Below are positions 8,117 through 16,743 of a DNA stretch of 64,000 nucleotides, piece after piece. How positions within the stretch are numbered: position 1 is the stretch's first letter; the number at the start of each line of letters is the position of its first letter. The translations under genes and the position numbers were made by a program. The notes below the pieces were generated by a model. The model was not told the origin of the DNA. It worked only from the letters and a program-made list of their open reading frames with translations, and made no database searches. The stretch is taken from NCBI RefSeq assembly GCF_004353225.1, contig NZ_CP037934.1, positions 1,798,001 through 1,862,000 of the forward strand, in the 5' to 3' direction. Origin of the DNA: Marinobacter sp. JH2. Its GTDB lineage: Bacteria; Pseudomonadota; Gammaproteobacteria; Pseudomonadales; Oleiphilaceae.

Positions 8117-9715
8117 TCAGCCCTTGAACCACCAGCGTTCGGCAATCCGATTGCCATCCATATCGCGATTCACCGCGATCTTGCCATGGCCCACGTTGTT
8201 CCGGGCTGCGCTCACATACGCCGAAAATGCCGGTGCCACGGCACCACCCTGATCATGGATCAAGCGCTGCATTTCAGCGTACATCTGCACCCGCTTGTCG
8301 GAGTCCAGTTCAGCACGGGCCTGCACCAGCAGCGTGTTGAAACGTTCGTTCTGCCAGTTAGTATCGTTCCAGGCGGCGTCGGCCGAATAGTACTGGGAGA
8401 AGAACCAGTCTTCGGTCACCCGCGGGCTGGAGTAAGACATCGACCAGGGGCGCTTCATCCACACGTTGTCCCAGTAACCATCCGCCGGCTCACGCCGCAC
8501 ATTGATATTAATCCCCGCCTTGGCCGCGTGTTCCTTGAACAGCACGGCGGCATCGACAGCGCCGGTAAACACCGCACTGGAGGTGCTCAGATCCACCGAT
8601 AACGAATCGTGCCCGGCCTTTTTCAGGTAATGGCGCGCCTTGTCCGGGTCGTAATGACGCTGTGGTAAGTCCGCGAAGTAGCGATAAGAGCCACCAATCG
8701 GATGATCGTTGCCTACCCGGCCATAGCCCTTCAGCACCCGAGTGACGAGATCCTCCCGGTCAATGGCGTGCTTCAGTGCCAGGCGCACATTGTTGTCGCT
8801 GAACGGCGCCGCCTGAGTATTCATCGGGAAGTAGTAAATCTGGTCGCTGTCGACCGAGTTCACCATCAGGTTCGGGTCCATTTTCAGCAGGTTGACGGTT
8901 TTCAGGTCAACCCGGTCCATGGCATCAATCTGGCCGGTGCGAAGGGCATTGGTGCGCGCCGCGGCATCGGTGATGGCCAGGAAGGTGACTTTGTCGAACC
9001 AGGCTCTATCGGATTTCCAGTACGACGGATTACGGGTAACCACCGCCTCAACGCCCGGTTCCAGGCGCTCAAGAATATAGCCGCCACAGCCGTTGCCGGA
9101 CTCGTAATCCACACCACCGTCTTTCGCCGGCAGGATCGCCATGTGGTAGTCGGAGGTGACTGCAGGGAAGTCAGCATTCGGGGCGGTCAGATTGAAAATC
9201 ACCGTATGGGAACCATCGGTCTCGATGCTTTCAATCGGATCGACAATGCCTTTGGCCGCCGATTGCGACTGCTCACCCCGGTGATGGTTAAACGAGGCCA
9301 CTACATCGGCTGAAGTCATCGGCTTGCCGTCGTGGAAGGTAACGCCCTTACGAATCCGGAACACCCAACGTGAGGCATCCGGCGCTGGCTCCCAGTTCTC
9401 GGCCAGCTCACCCACCAGATCGCCGTCTTCGGTCAGCTCGGTCAGGTAATTATGGATAGCAAAGCCCACCGACTGCATAAATACATCGGCATACTTGGCG
9501 GGATCCAGACCGTCAGTAGTAGAGCCTCGCGAAAGACCCAGACGGAAATGACCGCCACGTTTAGGAGTGGGGGCGCTGTTGGTTCCGAACGCAGGTATGG
9601 CAAATGTGCCCGCACCGGCAGTCACAATGCCAGCCGCTGCTGTTGTTTTGAGAAAACGACGACGGGATATCAAGCCTAATCGAGCCTGACGATCCAGATG
9701 CTTACTGCTAGTCAT
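8117..9715 (-). CDS. family 5 extracellular solute-binding protein with Tat signal
   Basis: This 532-residue periplasmic binding protein is of the peptide/opine/nickel family (SBP_bac_5). The N-terminus carries a twin-arginine motif, SRRRFLK at 17-23, followed by an alanine-rich hydrophobic stretch and a likely cut near AFG-TNS. Family motifs include an early LDPAKYADVF segment and a WVFRIRKGVTFHDGKPMTSADVV segment. It is the first gene of the importer operon, with AAGGAG 7 bases before its ATG. Peptide-type systems also import opines, betaines, glutathione and nickel, so a quaternary-ammonium phosphonate is plausible given tmpAB next door, but this is inference. A dipeptide transporter unrelated to tmpAB is the alternative. 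Confidence 0.88.
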   Translation of the reverse strand: MTSSKHLDRQARLGLISRRRFLKTTAAAGIVTAGAGTFAIPAFGTNSAPTPKRGGHFRLGLSRGSTTDGLDPAKYADVFMQSVGFAIHNYLTELTEDGDLVGELAENWEPAPDASRWVFRIRKGVTFHDGKPMTSADVVASFNHHRGEQSQSAAKGIVDPIESIETDGSHTVIFNLTAPNADFPAVTSDYHMAILPAKDGGVDYESGNGCGGYILERLEPGVEAVVTRNPSYWKSDRAWFDKVTFLAITDAAARTNALRTGQIDAMDRVDLKTVNLLKMDPNLMVNSVDSDQIYYFPMNTQAAPFSDNNVRLALKHAIDREDLVTRVLKGYGRVGNDHPIGGSYRYFADLPQRHYDPDKARHYLKKAGHDSLSVDLSTSSAVFTGAVDAAVLFKEHAAKAGININVRREPADGYWDNVWMKRPWSMSYSSPRVTEDWFFSQYYSADAAWNDTNWQNERFNTLLVQARAELDSDKRVQMYAEMQRLIHDQGGAVAPAFSAYVSAARNNVGHGKIAVNRDMDGNRIAERWWFKG

Positions 9716-9722
9716 GCAATGA

Positions 9723-9760
9723 CTCCTTGCCTCTGAGTTATTAGAATCAGAGAGAGCAAG
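9723..9760 (-). promoter_or_regulatory. leader hairpin overlapping the binding-protein ribosome site
   Basis: Bases 9726-9736 (CTTGCCTCTGA) and 9747-9760 (TCAGAG, bulge AGA, GCAAG) are complementary. The arm nearest the gene covers the first part of the AAGGAG Shine-Dalgarno at 9723-9728. When folded it would hide half of the ribosome site. Control of translation is inferred. Confidence 0.4.
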
Positions 9761-10190
9761 GCTGGGAATTTCGACGCGCTAGAGTCGTTTGTTTCGCCAG
9801 CTGGGTAACGGCCAGCTGGAAACAAAGTGTGCACATGGTAACGTTCGCTTGATCAAAGTCAATAAAAGCTATGATCTGACGACAATTCTTAGACTTAAGC
9901 CAATCGCTTCATCAGGGCTTACCAGAGCGAATATCAATTCCGTGTCATGTACCAGTTTCTGGGCGCCCACTTCAGTTATTTTTATACGTGGCTGCACAAA
10001 CCCGAAAGCCCCCTAGTTATGGATAAGGCAATTGACAAGGGCAGACGGTATCCGTGCTCAGAGTGAATACAAACGCCACTTCGATGACATTGAGATGCTC
10101 CATAATTCGGTTCGCCGAAAAAGTGCCAGACAACTTAGATAGGCTTTGCTACTACTCTAATTACAAGCTTGAACAGCTGGCCACCCAAAT
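9761..10190. other. intergenic region upstream of the ABC importer operon
   Basis: These 430 bases contain no convincing gene. The main structure is an inverted repeat at 9791-9823, GTTT-CG-CCAGCTGG-GTAACGG-CCAGCTGG-AAAC, made of two self-palindromic CCAGCTGG boxes. It lies 76-108 bases upstream of the binding-protein start, where an operator could be. The rest is AT-richer than the flanking genes and shows nothing I recognise. Confidence 0.45.
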
Positions 10191-10222
10191 AAAAAAGAGC
10201 CGCCTCAAGAAGAGGCGACTTC
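10191..10222 (-). terminator. intrinsic terminator, second downstream of tRNA-fMet
   Basis: On the minus strand GTCGCCTC-TTCTT-GAGGCGGC forms an 8-bp stem with a 5-base loop and is followed by six T residues. It stands about 80 bases beyond the first terminator of the tRNA gene. Confidence 0.75.
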
Positions 10223-10298
10223 GATCGAGAGCGATAAACTGGAACCAACTGGAGATCCATAGCGAGATGGGCTAAGAGGAATTTCGAGGCGCTGAAAG

Positions 10299-10335
10299 CA
10301 AAAAAGGCAGACCAGTACATTACTGGTCTGCCTTT
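10299..10335 (-). terminator. intrinsic terminator of the tRNA-fMet gene
   Basis: On the minus strand AGGCAGACCAGTA-ATG-TACTGGTCTGCCT forms a 13-bp stem followed by a T-run. It begins 9 bases after the CCA end of the tRNA. Confidence 0.9.
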
Positions 10336-10343
10336 CTCATATA

Positions 10344-10420
<77 letters not shown>

Positions 10421-10464
10421 TCAAACTGGTTGTTAACCAAGTTGCCCTGATCAACGTGGCGCGA

Positions 10465-10493
10465 ATAATACGAGGTGAAGCGGCTTATGTCAA
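10465..10493 (-). promoter_or_regulatory. sigma-70 promoter of tRNA-fMet
   Basis: On the minus strand TTGACA (10493-10488) and TATTAT (10470-10465) are 17 bases apart, followed by a GC-rich discriminator TCGCGCC. Such discriminators are typical of stringently controlled stable-RNA promoters. Confidence 0.85.
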
Positions 10494-10517
10494 AGGTAAT
10501 TACGACATTCCTTAAAA

Positions 10518-11837
10518 TTAGCGCTCAAGAATGGCTGTAATACCCTGGCCCCCTGCCGCACAGATAGAAATCAGGCCGCGACCACTCCCCTTCTCTTCCA
10601 GCAATTTGGCCAGTGTCGAGACAATACGACCACCGGTGGCTGCAAACGGGTGGCCGGTTGCCAGACTGGAGCCTTTTACGTTCATCTTCGAACGGTCGAT
10701 GCTGCCCAGCGGCTTGTCCAAACCGAGGCGTTCCTTACAGAACGTAGGGTCTTCCCAAGCTTTTAGCGTTGAAAGAACCTGAGCGGCAAAGGCTTCGTGA
10801 ATTTCGTAGAAATCGAAATCCTGCAGTGTCAGCCCTGCCCTTTCCAGCATACGCGGAACGGCATAAGCAGGCGCCATCAACAAGCCCTCTTTCTTATCCA
10901 CGAAATCAACCGCAGCAACTTCCGAGAAAGTCAGCCATGCACGGACTTCTAAGCCATTTTCTTTGGCCCACTCTTCACTGGCCAGCAGCACGCAAGAGGC
11001 ACCGTCAGTTAGCGCGGTACTGTTGGCAGCCGTCATGGTGCCGTTTTCACGATCAAAGCAGGGCTTCAGTGTGGCCAGCTTTTCAAGCGTTGTGTCCGGG
11101 CGCAGAATGTTGTCTTTATTCAGGCCCGCCAGCGGCGTGATCAAATCCTCAAAGAAACCTTCTTCGTAGGCCTTAGCCAGCTTTTGATGACTCTCATAAG
11201 CGAGCTGATCCTGATCTTCCCGCGCGATGTTCCACTCTTTCGCGGTGATCTGGCAGTGATCGCCCATGGACAAGCCAGTGCGCGGCTCTCCGTTGGTCGG
11301 AATTTCAGGAGCCAGATGGCTTGGGCGGAAACGGGTCACGATTTTCAGACGCTCTTTAGCTGTCTTGGCGCGGTTAAGGTCCAACAGAATCTCACGCAGA
11401 CCTTCGCCAACACCGATAGGAGCATCTGAGGTGGTGTCTGTGCCACCCGCAATACCACACTCGATTTGCCCCAAGGCAATTTTGTTTGCCACAAGAATGG
11501 CAGCCTCAAGGCCAGTGCCACACGCTTGCTGTATGTCGTATGCCGAAGTTTCGGGCGCCAGGCCAGAGCTAAGCACCGCCTCACGGGTCAGGTTGAAATC
11601 ACGCGAATGCTTGATAACCGCACCAGCAACCACCTCACCCAAACGCTTACCTTGCAGGTTGTAACGATCCACCAGGCCACGCAGGCTAGACGTCAGCATT
11701 TCCTGATTGCTGATTTTGTTGTAGGCCGTGTTGGAGCGGGCGAACGGAGTACGATTACCGCCGATAACCGCTACGCGACGAATACCATTGCTCGGTTTCG
11801 CAGTTTTGGATTTCGAGCTTTTCTGAGCCTGTGCCAT
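10518..11837 (-). CDS. acetyl-CoA C-acyltransferase (thiolase)
   Basis: This 439-residue thiolase joins or cleaves 3-oxoacyl-CoA. Catalytic residues are C106 (QQACGTGLEA), H396 (TGHPFAATGGR) and C426 (CAAGGQG). I placed the start at 11837 (MAQAQKSSKS) because AGGA lies just upstream; the open frame extends 34 codons further without a ribosome site. The basic N-terminal 18 residues are low complexity. It faces away from a high-molecular-weight FabG gene with 185 bases between, an arrangement that suggests joint control in fatty-acid or polyhydroxyalkanoate-type metabolism. FadI/FadA of beta-oxidation is the nearest functional guess; chain-length preference is not visible. Confidence 0.9.
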   Translation of the reverse strand: MAQAQKSSKSKTAKPSNGIRRVAVIGGNRTPFARSNTAYNKISNQEMLTSSLRGLVDRYNLQGKRLGEVVAGAVIKHSRDFNLTREAVLSSGLAPETSAYDIQQACGTGLEAAILVANKIALGQIECGIAGGTDTTSDAPIGVGEGLREILLDLNRAKTAKERLKIVTRFRPSHLAPEIPTNGEPRTGLSMGDHCQITAKEWNIAREDQDQLAYESHQKLAKAYEEGFFEDLITPLAGLNKDNILRPDTTLEKLATLKPCFDRENGTMTAANSTALTDGASCVLLASEEWAKENGLEVRAWLTFSEVAAVDFVDKKEGLLMAPAYAVPRMLERAGLTLQDFDFYEIHEAFAAQVLSTLKAWEDPTFCKERLGLDKPLGSIDRSKMNVKGSSLATGHPFAATGGRIVSTLAKLLEEKGSGRGLISICAAGGQGITAILER

Positions 11838-12022
11838 ATCAAAATGTCCTGTATAACGATGAATAGTTGAGAAGTTTGACGTTGTGCTGAAGTCTATCGA
11901 TAAACCGGCATGTCTCATTGGCAAGTCTGACAACGCCAACTCTGGCTTCAGTCAATCCAATAGGCTGAGGAATCCTTACCCTCTATGGCATTCTATGCAA
12001 AACGCCCTAATAGGAAGCAACT

Positions 12023-13429
12023 ATGTCAGATCTCTATCTTAAGCTCGTCAACACACCTGTCGGCAAATCTGCCGCCCAATCGTTAGGCTTGCCCTCACCT
12101 AACCCGCTAAAGCGCCTGAAGCGTTCCGACCAGCCTTATCTTGAAGGCGATGTACTGGTTGGCGCCGGCTCCGGCGCAAAAGCGGTCGCAACATTAGGTG
12201 CCACACTAGGAGCCAGCCCGGCCAACTTATTTCACGCAACCGGCCTGGACACATTGGACGAATCCGCAAAAGTAGGCAACAAAGCCGAAGCATTGGATGT
12301 GACCGGCGAACTGAACGGAAAATTCTCTGCTTTGGTTTTTGACGCAACCGGCCTGAAAACGCCACAAGAATTGCGTGCATTGTACGATTTCTTTCACCCG
12401 AGCATCCGCAAACTGGCTGCCAACGGCCGCATTCTGGTGATCGGACAGGACCCACACACATGCCGAAAAGCGCCTCAGGCGGCTGCACAGCAATCGCTTG
12501 AGGGCTTTGTGCGGGCCATGGGTAAAGAAATCGGCAAAAAAGGCGCCACAGCTAACCTGATATGGATGGCACCGAATGCCGAGAACCAGCTGGACTCCAG
12601 CGTACGTTTCTTCCTGTCGCCTCGCTCAGCCTATGTGTCAGGTCAATTTGTCCGCATCGGAAAGGCCGACACGGCGAAGGCCACTAATCCGGTTGCCCCT
12701 CTCGCCGGTAAGGTCGCACTGGTTACCGGTGCGTCTCGCGGTATCGGCGCATCCATTGCCGAAACCTTGTCTCGCGATGGTGCAACCGTCATTGGCCTGG
12801 ATATCCCCCAAGCCCTGGAGGAACTGAAAACCGTCACAGACGCCATCAAAGGTAAAGCTCTGGCCTGCGATATCACTGACGAAAAAGCGCCTAAGCTGAT
12901 CGCAGACTTCATCGCCTCAGAAACCGGCGGCTTAGACTTTGTAGTTCATAACGCAGGCATCACCCGCGACAAGACTCTTGGCAACATGCCTGAGCACTTC
13001 TGGGACATGACCATTGCGGTCAACCTAACAGCAGAAGAGCTGATCGACGAAGAGCTGATACATCGCAACCTGCTAAACGAGAACGGCCGCATTGTGTGCA
13101 TCTCGTCCATCAGCGGCATTGCGGGTAACTTCGGTCAGACCAACTACTCCTGCGCTAAAAGTGGCGTAATAGGCTACGTTGAAGCCATGTCCAAGCAGCT
13201 TAAGGACGGCATTACCATCAACGTTATCGCCCCAGGCTTTATCGAAACGCAAATGACGGCCGCCATGCCCTTCACCATCCGTGAAGCCGGACGACGCATG
13301 AACAGCCTGTCTCAGGGCGGCCAGCCAATTGACGTTGCGGAAGCCATTGCCTGGTACTGCAACCCAGCTTCTGCGGGCGTTACCGGCAACGTTGTGCGGG
13401 TTTGCGGCCAGTCTTTGATTGGCAAATAA
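12023..13429 (+). CDS. high-molecular-weight 3-oxoacyl-ACP/CoA reductase (HMwFabG type SDR)
   Basis: This 468-residue protein has an N-terminal domain (about 1-215) without a complete cofactor motif and a C-terminal SDR domain. The SDR part shows TGASRGIG at 235-242, an NAG motif, and catalytic Y375/K379 in the NYSCAKSG motif with an upstream ISSISG serine. The overall length and double-domain form match FabG4/HMwFabG of mycobacteria and proteobacterial homologues, which reduce 3-oxoacyl-CoA or -ACP using NADH. AGGAAG lies 5 bases before the ATG. A strong terminator follows. With the divergent thiolase it would interconvert 3-hydroxyacyl and 3-oxoacyl thioesters. Confidence 0.9.
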   Translation: MSDLYLKLVNTPVGKSAAQSLGLPSPNPLKRLKRSDQPYLEGDVLVGAGSGAKAVATLGATLGASPANLFHATGLDTLDESAKVGNKAEALDVTGELNGKFSALVFDATGLKTPQELRALYDFFHPSIRKLAANGRILVIGQDPHTCRKAPQAAAQQSLEGFVRAMGKEIGKKGATANLIWMAPNAENQLDSSVRFFLSPRSAYVSGQFVRIGKADTAKATNPVAPLAGKVALVTGASRGIGASIAETLSRDGATVIGLDIPQALEELKTVTDAIKGKALACDITDEKAPKLIADFIASETGGLDFVVHNAGITRDKTLGNMPEHFWDMTIAVNLTAEELIDEELIHRNLLNENGRIVCISSISGIAGNFGQTNYSCAKSGVIGYVEAMSKQLKDGITINVIAPGFIETQMTAAMPFTIREAGRRMNSLSQGGQPIDVAEAIAWYCNPASAGVTGNVVRVCGQSLIGK

Positions 13430-13447
13430 AGCTCGATAGGCAAATCC

Positions 13448-13480
13448 AAGCCGGGCGACCAAGGTTTCCCGGCTTTTTTG
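13448..13480 (+). terminator. intrinsic terminator of the HMwFabG gene
   Basis: AAGCCGGG (13448-13455) and CCCGGCTT (13468-13475) pair across a 12-base loop and are followed by TTTT. It starts 18 bases after the stop codon. Confidence 0.9.
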
Positions 13481-13507
13481 TGAGCACACGGAAAGATTTC
13501 TGAAGAC

Positions 13508-13541
13508 AAAAAAAAAGCAGATCCAATTGGATCTGCTTTTC
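13508..13541 (-). terminator. terminator of the tRNA-Val/Asp/Val transcript
   Basis: On the minus strand AGCAGATCC-AATT-GGATCTGCT forms a near-perfect palindrome followed by nine T residues. It begins 9 bases past the last tRNA. Confidence 0.9.
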
Positions 13542-13549
13542 TTCAAATA

Positions 13550-13625
13550 TGGTGGGTGGTACTGGGATCGAACCAGTGACCCTCGCCTTGTAAGGGCGAT
13601 GCTCTCCCAGCTGAGCTAACCACCC
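13550..13625 (-). tRNA. tRNA-Val (TAC), second copy
   Basis: The 76-base gene has anticodon loop CTTACAA (anticodon TAC), a perfectly paired acceptor stem GGGTGGT/ACCACCC and an encoded CCA. It looks identical to the copy at 13772-13847. Confidence 0.96.
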
Positions 13626-13631
13626 GAAAAG

Positions 13632-13708
13632 TGGCGGAGCGGACGGGACTCGAACCCGCGACCCCCGGCGTGACAGGCCGGTATTCTAACCAACTGAACT
13701 ACCGCTCC
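13632..13708 (-). tRNA. tRNA-Asp (GTC)
   Basis: The 77-base gene has anticodon loop CTGTCAC (anticodon GTC), acceptor stem GGAGCGG/CCGCTCC, G73 and an encoded CCA. It lies 6 bases upstream of the second tRNA-Val in the same transcript. Confidence 0.96.
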
Positions 13709-13771
13709 GCATGACTCAACCTACTCGGCTAAATCGGGCGCCAGAAACTCGTCTGGCTTTCTGCTTTAAAG

Positions 13772-13847
13772 TGGTGGGTGGTACTGGGATCGAACCAGTG
13801 ACCCTCGCCTTGTAAGGGCGATGCTCTCCCAGCTGAGCTAACCACCC
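13772..13847 (-). tRNA. tRNA-Val (TAC), first copy
   Basis: The 76-base gene has the same cloverleaf as the copy at 13550-13625, with anticodon TAC and an encoded CCA. It is first in the transcript, 97 bases downstream of the promoter. Confidence 0.96.
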
Positions 13848-13944
13848 ACTTCGAGGCTTTACTGTTCTTCAAGCCTTAAGCAGTCACTTGTACGCTTTAG
13901 CGCTTGTTGATTCAACGTTGCTGTCTCAACCAAGTGAGATGCGC

Positions 13945-13972
13945 ATTTTAAGCATTTCTTCGGCGGTGTCAA
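13945..13972 (-). promoter_or_regulatory. sigma-70 promoter of the tRNA array
   Basis: On the minus strand TTGACA (13972-13967) and TAAAAT (13950-13945) are 16 bases apart and are followed by a GC-rich GCGC discriminator, as expected for a growth-rate-controlled tRNA operon. Confidence 0.8.
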
Positions 13973-14102
13973 ACGTTTTCCCGAAAAAATTTGAAGTTTT
14001 TCAAAACACCGTGCAAGCCGAGCATTTATTGACCAAAAACAGCGACTTGAACCCAAATGGCGCTATTCTTTAGTTCGCTGCCCTAGTGTAAGCACTCAGT
14101 GC

Positions 14103-14963
14103 TCAAAAAATCCACCAGCCCCCAGAAGACTCTGCTTCCTTACGACGTTCGCGCTCTTGCTCCAAGAGTGCATACTGTTGCTCAAGCTCTTGCAACCGTC
14201 GGTCGCTCTCAAGCGGCTCAGTAGGACCGCCGCCTAACGGCCAATACCATGAAGCCGACTCGTACTTACCCTGCTCTTTCAGCCGTTCGATCTCCAGCTC
14301 TCTCTCTTCCTCAAGAGCCGCCTTCCGCTTTTCATAATCGTCCTCTTGGTTTTCCTCAACGATAGAAGCAGCGGCGTGATTCGGAGCCAACAGATCACTG
14401 TTCAAAAACAACGTGGAAACAATCTCACCGGGCTTCATGGCATAGCTTCGTGTCACCCACTGCAAATCACCGGAAGCCAGCGGCTCATCGGGATCTAATT
14501 CAGGGTGCAACTCTTCCGGCTCAGTAAGCTCATTATAGCGTAGGTAGTAGATCTTTCCTGGCTCAACGTTCAACGTGGCATCGGCAATCAAGCTAAGGCT
14601 GAACGAGCCCAGCCCCTCAAGTCCCAATAAAGGACGACGCATAGCGATATGCCGCTCACCGGGCGCCACTTCAAGCCATGTGAAACTGTTGTTGCGGATA
14701 TTGAAATAATGATGATCGTCGATGTAGACGCTGGGCGCTTCGATTTCATCACCCGCCCATTCAGAATTGGTCCGATAGAAGTAAAGCAGCGCGTTATTCT
14801 GGCTCCACTCATCGGTATCAATGTGCACAAAGTTGTGCCCCGACACCGGGTGCAGAAAGCCGCCCACACTTTTTCCGATAGATTGGTACACCGTACAACC
14901 GGATAGCGCCACCACACAGTAAAGGATGGCGGCGCTCTTAAGGAAAGGCACTCGGATTCTCAT
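14103..14963 (-). CDS. DUF2846-like lipoprotein
   Basis: This 286-residue protein has a lipoprotein signal with lipobox LSGC and acylated C23. A beta-rich domain (about 50-190) contains ALLYFYRTN, SVYIDDHHYFNIRNNSFTWL and KIYYLRYN segments typical of DUF2846-type proteins. Residues 200-280 are highly charged, Glu/Arg-rich and likely coiled coil, and the chain ends SGGWWIF. No D follows the Cys (it is TVYQ), so outer-membrane sorting is expected. The function is unknown; an envelope role is likely. It stands between the tRNA array and another coiled-coil envelope gene on the same strand. Confidence 0.75.
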   Translation of the reverse strand: MRIRVPFLKSAAILYCVVALSGCTVYQSIGKSVGGFLHPVSGHNFVHIDTDEWSQNNALLYFYRTNSEWAGDEIEAPSVYIDDHHYFNIRNNSFTWLEVAPGERHIAMRRPLLGLEGLGSFSLSLIADATLNVEPGKIYYLRYNELTEPEELHPELDPDEPLASGDLQWVTRSYAMKPGEIVSTLFLNSDLLAPNHAAASIVEENQEDDYEKRKAALEEERELEIERLKEQGKYESASWYWPLGGGPTEPLESDRRLQELEQQYALLEQERERRKEAESSGGWWIF

Positions 14964-15089
14964 TGTTTTACACTCTTCATCCCTTCTCGAGTTGCCTGAT
15001 CATATCAACTGCCACTCGAGAGAAATGAGAGCTACCGCAAGGGATGAATACAAACTGTTACATTCATCCTCGCACAACTTCTGTTTAAA

Positions 15090-16040
15090 TCACTGACCGT
15101 CAGCTCTGGACCGAATCTGATTCACCTCTTCCGACAAACGAACCAACCGGGACGTTAGCTGCGCCCTTGAGGCATCGATAGACGCAACCGCTTGCTTCAC
15201 CTCCGATACCTGAGCCTTCAACGCTCGAACATCCCGACCATCGGCTTGCGACCCCACCTTCTTTTCCAGTGTCGCAATACGAGCCTCTAAACCATCAATG
15301 CCCAGTTTTTGCTCTTGTTCAAAACGCTTAATACGACGGTCAACCAGAGGTTCAACTCCCTCGATTTTTTGCTCGACACCAGCAACTTGTTTTTCAATGG
15401 TCTTATCCGCCTGTTCAAGCGCCGCAACAGCTCCCTTCAGACGCTCCGACACCTGAGCCACATCTCCAGCCAGCCCGGTGCGAATTTTTTCCAACTGTGC
15501 CTCAAGGTCCGAAACGGCTTTCCCCGCACCAATCAGCTGCTTCTCGAGGCTGGCGATATTTTCTTGTTGCTCGTTCAACCGCTGCTTATTCTTCTCATTA
15601 GCGATCACCCAAAGCTTGCGTATCTCGCTATCGGCCGAGTCCAGGCGCTTTTCATTGCCGGCAATCTGTTGCTCTAACCGCGCCCCTCGCTCCTGAAACG
15701 ACTCCCCGGTTTCGGACAACTCGCCCTCAAAGCGGGCCAGCGCGAGATTACTTTGCCTAGCCCAATAGTCTGCGTCCTGAAGCTGGCCTTCGAGAGCCTG
15801 AATACGTTGCTCTTGCAGGTACCAACCCGCCCCAGTCGCTGCGGCAACAATCACTAGCAACACCCCGATCAACGCGACACCACCGCCCGCACTTCCCGTA
15901 TCTTTGTCCGGCTTTGGCGATTTCGGCGCTGTGACAGGCTTATCCTGTTTTGTTCTGGGCTTAATAGGCTCTCTTGGCTCGGCTCCACCAAAAGAATCGT
16001 CAGCTCGCAGCTCGTCTTCATCGGGACGAATGGGTTCCAT
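15090..16040 (-). CDS. single-pass membrane protein with long coiled coil
   Basis: I do not recognise this 316-residue protein. It has an acidic then basic, Pro/Lys-rich cytoplasmic tail (1-50), one transmembrane helix (about 52-74, GGGVALIGVLLVIVAAATG) and a long periplasmic coiled coil (about 78-310) with repeated Leu/Glu/Gln heptads. The topology is like that of SMC-like or TolA-like envelope spacers. It is followed on the same strand by the DUF2846-like lipoprotein, and the two could work together at the envelope, but that is only positional. Confidence 0.7.
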   Translation of the reverse strand: MEPIRPDEDELRADDSFGGAEPREPIKPRTKQDKPVTAPKSPKPDKDTGSAGGGVALIGVLLVIVAAATGAGWYLQEQRIQALEGQLQDADYWARQSNLALARFEGELSETGESFQERGARLEQQIAGNEKRLDSADSEIRKLWVIANEKNKQRLNEQQENIASLEKQLIGAGKAVSDLEAQLEKIRTGLAGDVAQVSERLKGAVAALEQADKTIEKQVAGVEQKIEGVEPLVDRRIKRFEQEQKLGIDGLEARIATLEKKVGSQADGRDVRALKAQVSEVKQAVASIDASRAQLTSRLVRLSEEVNQIRSRADGQ

Positions 16041-16151
16041 TACAACTCCTGAATACAGAGGGTTTAATAAAGAAGACTAGATAATACGCTCGCCAATCAA
16101 ATCGTTAAAATGAATAACCATACAGGTGCCTTATATGTCAGCCCCTCTATC

Positions 16152-16180
16152 TTGCATGGCGGGGGGGCAATCCATACAAT
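16152..16180 (+). promoter_or_regulatory. sigma-70 promoter of purEK
   Basis: TTGCAT (16152-16157) and TACAAT (16175-16180) are 17 bases apart, 34 bases before the purE ATG. The spacer contains a run of seven G. Its position supports the internal purE start, since upstream in-frame ATGs would not be transcribed. Confidence 0.65.
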
Positions 16181-16214
16181 GGCCGGCTTTCCAATTGTCA
16201 CAGGACTGTTGTTT

Positions 16215-16706
16215 ATGCAGCCGCTTGTAGGTCTCATCATGGGGTCGAAATCTGACTGGCCCACCATGGAACACGCCGCCAACATGCTCGACAAGCTTGG
16301 CGTGCCCTACGAAACACGAGTCGTCTCAGCCCACCGTACGCCCGATCTTCTGTTTGACTACGCGAAAACGGCTTCAGATCGTGGTTTAAAGGCTATTATT
16401 GCAGGCGCAGGCGGTGCTGCGCATCTTCCAGGCATGGTTGCATCACAAACTTCCCTGCCCGTCTTGGGCGTTCCGGTTCAGTCCAAAGCACTGAATGGCC
16501 TGGACTCATTGCTTTCGATCGTACAGATGCCCGGAGGCATCGCGGTTGGCACACTCGCCATCGGTAAAGCTGGCGCTACTAACGCCGGCTTATTGGCTGC
16601 CCAGATTATCGGCACCTTCGATGACAAGGTGCGCAAAGCGGTCGACGAATTCAGAGCAACTCAAACACAGACCGTGCTGGACAATCCTGATCCCAGCGAT
16701 CAGTAA
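16215..16706 (+). CDS. purE: N5-carboxyaminoimidazole ribonucleotide mutase
   Basis: PurE, 163 residues, moves the carboxylate of N5-CAIR to C4 to give CAIR in purine synthesis. The class I motif GSKSDWPTM near the N-terminus, SAHRTPD and the [11 protein letters not shown] loop are present. I chose the ATG at 16215 because AGGA stands 9 bases before it and the promoter lies just upstream; longer in-frame starts would begin inside or before the promoter. The next gene, purK, makes its substrate and begins 37 bases downstream. Confidence 0.96.
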   Translation: MQPLVGLIMGSKSDWPTMEHAANMLDKLGVPYETRVVSAHRTPDLLFDYAKTASDRGLKAIIAGAGGAAHLPGMVASQTSLPVLGVPVQSKALNGLDSLLSIVQMPGGIAVGTLAIGKAGATNAGLLAAQIIGTFDDKVRKAVDEFRATQTQTVLDNPDPSDQ

Positions 16707-16743
16707 TGCCCACTTCAAAACCTTAAGAGGCAGGAGCGTTCGA

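Noticed and set aside
9789..10275. Two short plus-strand frames (75 and 73 codons) upstream of the ABC operon
   Set aside because: They lack ribosome sites, one runs through a terminator, and the composition looks non-coding.
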